This document shows positions 5,718 to 11,648 of a stretch of 11,648 nucleotides of DNA, piece after piece. Both the position numbers and the translations under genes were made by a program. Below the pieces are notes generated by a model. The model worked only from the letters and a program-made list of their open reading frames with translations. It did not search any database and was not told the DNA's origin. Origin of the DNA: Actinomycetota bacterium (GTDB lineage Bacteria > Actinomycetota > Actinomycetes > Actinomycetales > Microbacteriaceae); the NCBI GenBank assembly GCA_009704225.1, contig WLEN01000010.1, positions 1 to 11,648 of the forward strand. Direction: 5' to 3'. Positions within the stretch are counted from its first letter, which is position 1. The number at the start of each line of letters is the position of its first letter.

Positions 5718-7358
5718 CTAGTGTTGGGTTGCGAGCACGTCGGCGAAAACTCCGGTCGATTCCCAACCCCCACCGCGCGGCTTCCACAACTGGCCATCTG
5801 AAGACATGACGACGAGCCCAGACACACCATTGTTCCCTCCGGAAATCCGCGTCGGGTTCTGCGGGCGGCCAATGAGCCGTGAACTCCCACCGACCGTCGC
5901 CACCTCGGCGTGAACCACTCCGTTGCGGCTTCCGAGAATGGCGACATGGGTCGAGTCCGCCCAGGCGAGATCAACAACAGAATCAGCGGAAACCGTGAGA
6001 CGCCGGAAGTCGGAGAGAGCCGTCGGTCGGCCGACACGGTCAAACGAGATTGAGCTGACCAGAACAAATCCGCGGCCGAGGTCGTTGAGTGCGATTGCGA
6101 CACGCGCATCTTCACGAGAGACCTCGAGCCCGACGATTTGTGCAGAACTTGACCACGGACCGGATACGTAAAACCCCCGACCATCGGTGGACACGAAAAT
6201 CCGATCGGGCGAGTCAGGCTTGACCCACCATACTGATCCCGAGCCGTCTATCTGAGGTTCGATTCGTGACGCGTCCCCCAATTTCTTTTGTGTTCGGTCC
6301 GTCACTAGATAGACACCTGTGGGTGCAGCGATGGCCGCCGCGTTGGTCGACGCGTCGAACGAGACCGACGTCGGTTTGAGGTTCGCAATGCTCGTCGAAA
6401 TAGAAGGAATCGATTCAATCTCTGAATCGGTTGCGTAACCGAACAAGTCGCCGGAGAGGATTAGCGGGCGGTCGTCCACGCGCGGATTTGGCTCGAGTCC
6501 GGTTACCAATGGAATCGTCAATAATGTTTGGTTGACTGACATCGCCGTTTCGGTCACATCAGCGAATTCCCCTAGGCTCGCCCTCAGCTGCGTCAACATG
6601 TCTTGCTGATCTGTGATTGTGGCCCGACTGACGGTGTCGGAAACGTCAACGGTCGCATTTCCTGTATTGGCTTCCACCAGCACACTCACCAGTTGAGACG
6701 TTTCGGGAAACGCGGTCGACGCATTGGGCAGATACGTTGACGGCCCCGCGATCACCGCCCGTGCCACGGAGGCAACTGGGTTGCCTTGTCGGGCAAAGAT
6801 TCGCACATCTGGCACAAGGGCGGTTCGATTGTCGTTGAAGAAGTAAGCGGCGTACTCGCCATAGGCCGAGGAAAAGGTCGATTCCGAGACCACGGAGATG
6901 TCCGGGACTTCGGACAGTCGCCACTCCCCATTGACTAGTGAAAAACTGAAATTCCATTCAAAAGTTTTGGCGGGATCCAAACTGGTAAGAACCCCATCTT
7001 CATCCACCACAGACAAAATCTCTGTTGTATATGTCATCTCTGTTGCTGCGGTTACCTCGACCGCGTCATAGATCCCGCGCACGACTGTGCCCCTGGTCGG
7101 GTTCCAGATTAGGGCTGCCTCTTCCGTGAGAAAACTCCGCGCAATTCGAAAATTGTTTTGCGGCGCAGATCCAGCGCTGATGAAACCATCGAAAATCTCG
7201 CGTTGCGTTGCGCCCTCGGCTGGTCCCGCGGGCACAAATTCCACTCCCGTTTGTGACTCAACCGTGTTGGGGCCGGCGACAAGAACCGGTCCCGTCGTCG
7301 GAATCGTGGCGCACCCGGTGAGCGACAAGACCGCGAGTATGAGCACAACTCTACGCAT
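5718..7358 (-). CDS. lpqB: Lipoprotein LpqB, accessory protein of the MtrAB two-component system
   Basis: The product has 546 residues. It begins MRRVVLILAVLSLTGCATIP, a short signal peptide with a lipobox (LTGC) and the lipidated cysteine at residue 16, so it is exported and anchored to the outer face of the membrane. An N-terminal domain (about 30-160) is followed by a GerMN-type domain (about 170-285, from YAAYFFNDNRTALVPDVRIF to NQTLLTIPL). The C-terminal part (about 295-546) has repeated strands consistent with a beta-propeller. LpqB is known to modulate the MtrB sensor and to affect division and cell-wall integrity. Its ATG overlaps the mtrB stop by 8 nt (ATGCGTAG), implying translational coupling and the usual mtrA-mtrB-lpqB operon. 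Length and domain order are normal for the family. Confidence 0.95.
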   Translation of the reverse strand: MRRVVLILAVLSLTGCATIPTTGPVLVAGPNTVESQTGVEFVPAGPAEGATQREIFDGFISAGSAPQNNFRIARSFLTEEAALIWNPTRGTVVRGIYDAVEVTAATEMTYTTEILSVVDEDGVLTSLDPAKTFEWNFSFSLVNGEWRLSEVPDISVVSESTFSSAYGEYAAYFFNDNRTALVPDVRIFARQGNPVASVARAVIAGPSTYLPNASTAFPETSQLVSVLVEANTGNATVDVSDTVSRATITDQQDMLTQLRASLGEFADVTETAMSVNQTLLTIPLVTGLEPNPRVDDRPLILSGDLFGYATDSEIESIPSISTSIANLKPTSVSFDASTNAAAIAAPTGVYLVTDRTQKKLGDASRIEPQIDGSGSVWWVKPDSPDRIFVSTDGRGFYVSGPWSSSAQIVGLEVSREDARVAIALNDLGRGFVLVSSISFDRVGRPTALSDFRRLTVSADSVVDLAWADSTHVAILGSRNGVVHAEVATVGGSSRLIGRPQNPTRISGGNNGVSGLVVMSSDGQLWKPRGGGWESTGVFADVLATQH

Positions 7359-8922
7359 CGGTTTCCTCGGCTCTCGGTGGAAGTGCGAGCGGTGAAACGG
7401 GATCTACCGCGCCACCCTGTGGAATCGTCAGACGGAAGCAAGCGCCACGATTCGGTTCAGACCAGACATCGATGACGCCTCCGTGAAGTTTCGCGTATCC
7501 GAGCGCAATCGCGAGACCTAATCCCGTTCCTCCCGATTGCCGTTGACGTGACGGGTCCGCCTTCCAAAATCGGTCGAATACGCGCTCCACTTCGGCCGAT
7601 GTCATCCCGACCCCGTGGTCGCGAACCGCAAACGACACCGCCGCAGAAGTGGAATCTACCCACACCTCAATGGGACCGCCTTCCCCGTGGTCAAGCGCAT
7701 TAGAGAGGAAGTTGTGGAGAATCCGTCGAACCCGACGTGAATCAAGTTCGGCCTGCTTGTGCCCGCCCGGCGCAAAGAGAGTGATTGTTGAGCCATGTAC
7801 ATCAGCGAGTGTCTCCATCTGCTCAATACACGACAGTGCCAGTGTCGCCGGAACGACTTTCTCAAGTTCCAGTGCCGCTGCGCCAGCGTCGTAACGAGAC
7901 AGTTCAAGAAGTTCCGAGAGAAGTTCCTCGAAGGTTTCAATTTGTCGATGGAGTAATTCAGCAGCGCGCGCCGAATCTTTGTCAAAGGTTTTGCGCTGTT
8001 TGAAGAGCATACTGCCAGCAAGTTTAATCGTCGTCAGTGGTGTCCGAAGCTCGTGGGAAACATCAGAAACAAACTGTTGTTGCAGAGTTGAGAGCGTTGC
8101 GAGTCGATTGATCTGCGCGGAAATCGATTCTGCCATTCGGTTGAACGAACCGGCTAACTTGGCGGCGACGTCAGTGCCCTCGACCTTGATTCGCTCGTCA
8201 AGGTTACCGTCGGCAAACCTTTCCGCTGTAGCTGCCGTCGTCATGATGGGCTGAATTGAACGCGTAGTGACGAACCACACGATGAGCCCGGTAATGACGA
8301 CAAAAAAAAGTTGCCCAGCTGAGAGGGCGCTCTGGACGAATGCGAGATTTCCCTCGACGTCCGCCAGGTCGTATACCAAAAGAAGGTCGTACCGACCGGC
8401 CGTAGGGACGTCAATGTTGGTTCCAGCGACAATTCCTGGCGACCCACCGGGCACCTCAACCGACTGATAATAAACGTTGGCCCGATCGTCATGGATCGCC
8501 TCTCGAAACGAGTCGCTCACGACCGTCAAGGGGAAACCAATGGACGAGGCGCTGGTCATGACATTATCGGTGATTTGCCCCGACGAGCGAAGGATAGCGA
8601 ACCCGATTAGACCGGGCGAATTTGTTATCGCCCGAATTGTCGCTTGTGCGTTGGAATTCGCTGCTTCGAGATCGATGCCACTCTCGGCATTAGTGGCACC
8701 GTCGAATTGTGACTGCACAGTGCCCGATACGGTTTGCATTTCAGAAATTATCTCGTTGCGACGAGACTCGAAGAGATTTCGTTCGATGGTGTACGACAAG
8801 AATCCCCCGATTGCCGCGACGGCAACGAGCGAGAGTCCAACTGAGACTGCGGTCATGCGCAAGCGGAGTGACCCGATCCACGTCTCTCGAATTTGTCGGA
8901 CTATTTGGGCGAAAAATGTCAT
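7351..8922 (-). CDS. mtrB: Sensor histidine kinase MtrB
   Basis: The product is a 523-residue membrane sensor. The first membrane segment is about 24-47 and the second about 198-220, enclosing an extracytoplasmic sensor domain of about 150 residues. The HAMP linker is about 221-273. The phosphoacceptor histidine is H290 in SDVSHELRTPLTTIKL. The catalytic domain has the N-box HNFLSNALDHGEGG (N404/N408), the G1 box VRDHGVGM (D435) and the G2 box SGGTGLGLAI (463-472). MtrB phosphorylates MtrA in response to envelope or division cues and is modulated by LpqB. Its ATG overlaps the mtrA stop (ATGA), and its stop overlaps lpqB, so all three are coupled. All catalytic residues are present, so it should be an active kinase. 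Confidence 0.97.
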   Translation of the reverse strand: MTFFAQIVRQIRETWIGSLRLRMTAVSVGLSLVAVAAIGGFLSYTIERNLFESRRNEIISEMQTVSGTVQSQFDGATNAESGIDLEAANSNAQATIRAITNSPGLIGFAILRSSGQITDNVMTSASSIGFPLTVVSDSFREAIHDDRANVYYQSVEVPGGSPGIVAGTNIDVPTAGRYDLLLVYDLADVEGNLAFVQSALSAGQLFFVVITGLIVWFVTTRSIQPIMTTAATAERFADGNLDERIKVEGTDVAAKLAGSFNRMAESISAQINRLATLSTLQQQFVSDVSHELRTPLTTIKLAGSMLFKQRKTFDKDSARAAELLHRQIETFEELLSELLELSRYDAGAAALELEKVVPATLALSCIEQMETLADVHGSTITLFAPGGHKQAELDSRRVRRILHNFLSNALDHGEGGPIEVWVDSTSAAVSFAVRDHGVGMTSAEVERVFDRFWKADPSRQRQSGGTGLGLAIALGYAKLHGGVIDVWSEPNRGACFRLTIPQGGAVDPVSPLALPPRAEETDA

Positions 8923-9605
8923 GTGGGGATGACTTCACCCGCGCGATAACCCACTCCGCGGACCGTTTGGACAATCTTTGGTTCATCGACGTCACGTTCC
9001 ACCTTGGAACGCAGCCGCTGCACGTGCACGTTGACGAGTCGCGTGTCCGCCTTGTACTGATAACCCCACACCTGTTCCAAAAGCGCTTCGCGTGAGAAAA
9101 CTTCGGTGGGACTTGATGCGAGAGTGTGCAGCAATTCGAATTCGAGTGGCGTGAGCGAAATGGGGACTCCGTCGCGCGAAACGATATGTCCGCGAAGGTC
9201 AATCACGATGTCTCCAACTCTCAGTGAGGTGGACGAGGTGGACGGCGGCCGCCGCATACACGCCTTAATACGGGCACTGAGGATGTGGTCGTTGAATGGT
9301 TTTTCGACATAGTCATCCGCACCCGCTTCGAGCCCGTGAATTATGTCCTGTGGATCTGTGCGCGCGGTCAACATGATGATGGGAGTCCCCGAGTGCTCTC
9401 GAATTGACCGACAGACCGAAATACCATCCAACCCGGGAAGGTTGAGGTCGAGCAGAACAAGGTGTGGCTGGAACTCGTCGAAAAAATCCAACGCTTGCGG
9501 TCCACTCGTCGCGACGCGAGTGTCGTACCCCTCTGAGCGCAAGAATATTTCGAGGACCTCACCGATGCTCGGGTCGTCGTCGACGATCAAGATGCGTGCG
9601 GGCAT
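8919..9605 (-). CDS. mtrA: DNA-binding response regulator MtrA
   Basis: The product is a 228-residue OmpR/PhoB-type regulator. In the receiver domain (1-115) the acidic pocket is at D10-D11, the phosphoacceptor is D53 (HLVLLDLNLPGLDG), and the conserved T80 and K102 are present. The winged-helix DNA-binding domain (about 128-225) contains LTPLEFELLHTLASSP, the recognition-helix region TRLVNVHVQRLRSKVE, and the final wing VQTVRGVGYRAG. In mycobacteria and relatives MtrA is largely essential and controls cell-wall hydrolase, division and replication genes. The ATG at 9605 is preceded by a strong AAGGAG at 5 nt spacing. It follows manB by 33 nt and overlaps mtrB by 4 nt. I could not identify its DNA-binding repeats near its own gene. 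Confidence 0.98.
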   Translation of the reverse strand: MPARILIVDDDPSIGEVLEIFLRSEGYDTRVATSGPQALDFFDEFQPHLVLLDLNLPGLDGISVCRSIREHSGTPIIMLTARTDPQDIIHGLEAGADDYVEKPFNDHILSARIKACMRRPPSTSSTSLRVGDIVIDLRGHIVSRDGVPISLTPLEFELLHTLASSPTEVFSREALLEQVWGYQYKADTRLVNVHVQRLRSKVERDVDEPKIVQTVRGVGYRAGEVIPT

Positions 9606-9610
9606 GACAA

Positions 9611-9616
9611 CTCCTT
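9611..9616 (-). promoter_or_regulatory. mtrA ribosome binding site
   Basis: AAGGAG lies 5 nt (TTGTC) before the mtrA ATG and is the strongest Shine-Dalgarno seen in this block. It fixes the mtrA start, and suggests that mtrA is translated at a higher rate than the coupled genes after it. Confidence 0.8.
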
Positions 9617-9638
9617 CCCCTCGGTTGTGTCTATTGTG

Positions 9639-11081
9639 CTAATTCTGACGAATGATTGCGAGTACTTCGTCTCGAACGGATAGCATCAGCTCGGAAGTAC
9701 CGCCCTCGACATTGAGTCGCAGCAGCGGTTCGGTGTTGGATGGGCGAACGTTGAACCACCAAAATTCTCGTACTTCACCGGTGACGGGCGGAAGCGCCGC
9801 ATCATCAGTCGAACCCCCTGAGACGGTGAGCCCGTCGAGTGTGTCAAACCCTCCGCGGCCTTCAAAGGTATCTCGAATTCGCTTCAGCGCGGCCGGTACA
9901 TCGGACACCGTCGAATTGATTTCCCCGCTTTGGGCGTAAGGCGAGTAGCGGGCCGAGATGTCGGACAGTGGTCCCGCCTGAGATCCGAATTCGGCGAGAA
10001 CGTGCATCGCGGCGAGCATCCCATTGTCGGCTCCCCAAAAGTCACGGAAGTAATAGTGGGCAGAGTGTTCGCCGCCGAACACCGCACGGCTATCACGCAT
10101 GATGTCTTTAATGAGTGAATGTCCGACGTTCGTTCGAATGGGCCTTGCGCCAGCAGCGCGAATAACCTCTGGAACGATTCGCGACGTGATCAGATTGTGG
10201 AGGACGACAATCGACGAATCCCCCGACGCACTCACGCGGTTGATTTCCCGAAGTGCAACGATTGCTGCGACAGCGCTCGGCGAGACGGGGTCACCGTTTT
10301 CGTCGACGACAAAGCACCGATCCGCATCACCGTCAAACGCTAGCCCGATGTCCGCCTTGTGCGCCACCACGGCTTTCTGGAGATCGACCAGGTTCGCCGG
10401 CTCGAGCGGGTTTGCTTCGTGGTTAGGGAAGCTACCGTCCAATTCGAAATAGAGCGGAACAATCTCGATGGGTAATTCCGAGAGGCCGGCCGCGGTTCCC
10501 AATACCGCTGGGACTGTCAAGCCACCCATCCCGTTTCCAGCATCGACTACGACTTTCAATGATCGAATGCTCGACAAGTCGACGAGTGACCGCAGATACT
10601 CCGAATACTCGGCGATGACGTCGTGCGTCGATGATTCGCCCGGTTCGGCCACTGCGGTAATTCCCGAATCGAGATACTCCGTGGCCCGATCACGGATTGC
10701 GCCGAGCCCCGTTTCAAGGCTGATTCCTTGCGCGCCAGCACGCGAAAATTTGATGCCGTTATAGGCCGCGGGATTATGCGACGCGGTGAACATTGCTGCC
10801 GGTGCGTTCCATGACCCGGACGCGAAATAGGACTCGTCCGTTGAGCAGAGTCCCAGATTCGTGACGTTCGCGCCGCGCGCGGTAGCTCCTCGAATGAACG
10901 CTGCTGCGAAACCGGCGGACGAGTCGCGCATGTCGTGACCGACCACAACTGCCTTACCCGCTGCTCCCACCTCGTCGACAAATCCTGCGGCGAGGGCCTC
11001 CACGACGGCGTCGGTCAATTCGGAACCCACGAGCCCACGGACATCATACGTTTTGACAACGCGGGTCAAATCGATAGTCAT
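9639..11081 (-). CDS. manB: Phosphomannomutase/phosphoglucomutase (ManB)
   Basis: The product has 480 residues. It interconverts mannose-6-phosphate and mannose-1-phosphate (possibly also the glucose phosphates), giving the precursor of GDP-mannose for mannosylated envelope lipids and glycans. The catalytic phosphoserine loop is FTASHNPAAYNG with S101. The metal-binding loop is AFDGDADRCFVV (D250, D252, D254). The sugar-binding loop is GGEHSAHYY (336-344) and the phosphate-binding loop is VRPSNTEP (445-452). All four loops of the alpha-D-phosphohexomutase family are intact and the length is normal. The ATG at 11081 has GGAAGG 6 nt upstream. It heads the minus-strand block, 33 nt before mtrA. 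Whether mannose or glucose is preferred cannot be told from sequence alone; the context favours ManB as in mycobacteria. Confidence 0.95.
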   Translation of the reverse strand: MTIDLTRVVKTYDVRGLVGSELTDAVVEALAAGFVDEVGAAGKAVVVGHDMRDSSAGFAAAFIRGATARGANVTNLGLCSTDESYFASGSWNAPAAMFTASHNPAAYNGIKFSRAGAQGISLETGLGAIRDRATEYLDSGITAVAEPGESSTHDVIAEYSEYLRSLVDLSSIRSLKVVVDAGNGMGGLTVPAVLGTAAGLSELPIEIVPLYFELDGSFPNHEANPLEPANLVDLQKAVVAHKADIGLAFDGDADRCFVVDENGDPVSPSAVAAIVALREINRVSASGDSSIVVLHNLITSRIVPEVIRAAGARPIRTNVGHSLIKDIMRDSRAVFGGEHSAHYYFRDFWGADNGMLAAMHVLAEFGSQAGPLSDISARYSPYAQSGEINSTVSDVPAALKRIRDTFEGRGGFDTLDGLTVSGGSTDDAALPPVTGEVREFWWFNVRPSNTEPLLRLNVEGGTSELMLSVRDEVLAIIRQN

Positions 11082-11105
11082 TCGTTACCTTCCATCGGTC
11101 TGTTT

Positions 11106-11111
11106 ACGATA
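11106..11111 (-). promoter_or_regulatory. Candidate manB -10 element
   Basis: TATCGT on the minus strand fits TANNNT and lies 24 nt before the manB ATG. It would give a short leader that still contains the ribosome binding site. No convincing -35 is seen. It may drive the whole manB-mtrAB-lpqB-comF block. Confidence 0.4.
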
Positions 11112-11144
11112 CCGCACGAGGTTCCGCCGAGACGCGGCAGCGAA

Positions 11145-11150
11145 TAGGCT
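11145..11150 (+). promoter_or_regulatory. Candidate -10 element of a leaderless promoter
   Basis: TAGGCT fits TANNNT and lies 6 nt before the ATG at 11157. That would put the transcript start at or within a base of the start codon. The absence of a Shine-Dalgarno there agrees with leaderless translation. Confidence 0.45.
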
Positions 11151-11156
11151 GGACGA

Positions 11157-11573
11157 ATGGTCGGTCCCCGTACAACTCGAAATCGGCACGGTCGTCAACT
11201 GCGTTCTGATGTTCGAGGCATTGCCGCCGTTGGAACGGGTGGGCGCAACACCAGTTTCGCGGAAATCGCGAAGGACGTTGTCAACTATCTCTGTGATGTG
11301 CAACCGACACTAATGCACGACATTCAAGTCGAGATGACTCTGCTTCCCAGCGCCGAACGCGCCGACGGGGTTCCACGCCGTTGGACAGCACTTCGAAGTG
11401 AACGTCGGGTGATTCTCTATCGGCTTCTCATCGAACGTGGTTCGAAACTTCATCGCCAAGACGATTGGCACCGGCGCAATAACATCGAAACAATCGTCAT
11501 CGAAGCGATCGCCGACCTCATTGACATCGATCCATACGAGTTAGCGCCAAACCGGTACTTTCCCCACGCTTAG
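11157..11573 (+). CDS. Zincin-like metallopeptidase family protein lacking the HExxH zinc site
   Basis: The product has 138 residues. The N-terminus contains NRHGRQLR, the short basic motif (RDRHGRGLRG in relatives) found in actinobacterial members of the Zincin_1 metallopeptidase family. The body carries the family segment RRVILYRLLIERG (83-95) and, near the C-terminus, ETIVIEAIADLIDIDPYEL (111-129). In active members this helix carries HExxH. Here the aligned positions are E116, A117 and D120, so zinc binding and proteolysis are not expected. Actinobacterial relatives I recall (VVVEQVAELLG) have the same loss. The gene often neighbours manB (Rv3259 near Rv3257c in Mycobacterium tuberculosis). 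The DUF3499 gene usual between the two is absent; a 75-nt divergent promoter region is found instead. Role unknown. Confidence 0.75.
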   Translation: MVGPRTTRNRHGRQLRSDVRGIAAVGTGGRNTSFAEIAKDVVNYLCDVQPTLMHDIQVEMTLLPSAERADGVPRRWTALRSERRVILYRLLIERGSKLHRQDDWHRRNNIETIVIEAIADLIDIDPYELAPNRYFPHA

Positions 11574-11580
11574 CCGTGGG
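11563..11580. terminator. Small hairpin over two convergent stop codons
   Basis: CCCACG (11563-11568) and CGTGGG (11575-11580) make a perfect GC-rich 6-bp stem with a 6-nt loop, and the loop holds both stop codons (plus-strand TAG, minus-strand TAA). It could act as a bidirectional terminator. No U-tract follows on either strand, so it is not a canonical intrinsic terminator. Confidence 0.35.
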
Positions 11581-11648
11581 TGACGACAACGTTGGACGCA
11601 TCGATTGGTGCCGTCAAGCCACGAAGAGTCGCAATCCCGTCTCGAGTC
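11570..11648 (-). CDS. C-terminal end of an unidentified protein (partial)
   Basis: On the minus strand an open frame reads in from the window edge for 25 codons and ends at a TAA at 11572-11570. Its last residues are TRDGIATLRGLTAPIDASNV followed by VVTHG. The stop overlaps the convergent zincin-like gene's stop by 3 nt. The fragment is too short for a motif. The beta-strand character and the neighbourhood (manB, zincin family) would fit the C-terminus of a DUF5719-type protein, which often lies in this region in Actinobacteria, but this is only a context guess. Confidence 0.5.
   Translation of the reverse strand, partial: TRDGIATLRGLTAPIDASNVVVTHG

Noticed and set aside
11082..11105. Possible MtrA-type direct repeat upstream of manB (GTAAAC and GTAACG)
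   Set aside because: The half-sites are 13 nt apart and only loosely match the short-spaced repeats described for MtrA in other Actinobacteria, so I do not call a site.
1..11648. CRISPR arrays, insertion sequences, tRNA or rRNA genes, phage or defence genes
   Set aside because: No regularly spaced repeats, terminal inverted repeats, transposase-like motifs or tRNA cloverleaf sequences were seen. The gene content is core actinobacterial.

Overview
The window looks like chromosomal housekeeping DNA from an actinobacterium, most likely a compact-genome member of the Microbacteriaceae/Micrococcales. The evidence is a run of genes (phosphomannomutase, mtrA, mtrB, lpqB, comF, secA) that occurs together almost only in Actinobacteria, and an Rv3235-family protein beside secA. 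GTG starts, overlapping start and stop codons, and promoter-like TANNNT motifs 6-7 nt before some start codons fit the same picture. The genus is an inference. I see no phage, insertion sequence, CRISPR array, tRNA or rRNA. No gene-free stretch is longer than about 150 bases.

Layout. Positions 1-749 (minus): a CpaB-like SAF-domain membrane protein, followed with a GTGA overlap by the start of a probable CpaE/MinD-type protein that runs off the window. Positions 862-1119 (plus): a small excisionase/BldC-type helix-turn-helix protein. Positions 1081-1614 (minus): an uncharacterised protein with two similar beta-rich halves, its 3' end overlapping the helix-turn-helix gene. Positions 1765-2199 (plus): an Rv3235-family protein whose stop codon abuts that of secA. 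Positions 2200-11081 (minus): a six-gene block transcribed in the order manB, mtrA, mtrB, lpqB, comF, secA. Positions 11157-11573 (plus): a zincin-family protein that lacks the zinc-binding residues. Positions 11570-11648 (minus): the last 25 codons of another gene.

How the genes work together. MtrA (response regulator), MtrB (sensor kinase) and LpqB (lipoprotein) form the actinobacterial MtrAB-LpqB signalling system, which links envelope state to division, cell-wall turnover and, in some species, replication. The three reading frames overlap by 4 and 8 nt, so they are almost certainly co-transcribed and translationally coupled. ManB, 33 nt upstream, supplies mannose-1-phosphate for envelope glycans. 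SecA is the protein-export motor. Compared with the Mycobacterium order known from the literature, the block is compressed: hpf is missing between comF and secA, and DUF3499, sahH and tmk are missing near manB and mtrA.

The most notable non-coding signal is a set of DnaA-box-like 9-mers (two exact TTATCCACA, one with a single mismatch), all in intergenic gaps. I found no convincing new multi-gene system. The best leads are these boxes, the uncharacterised proteins around secA, and the apparently inactive metallopeptidase.
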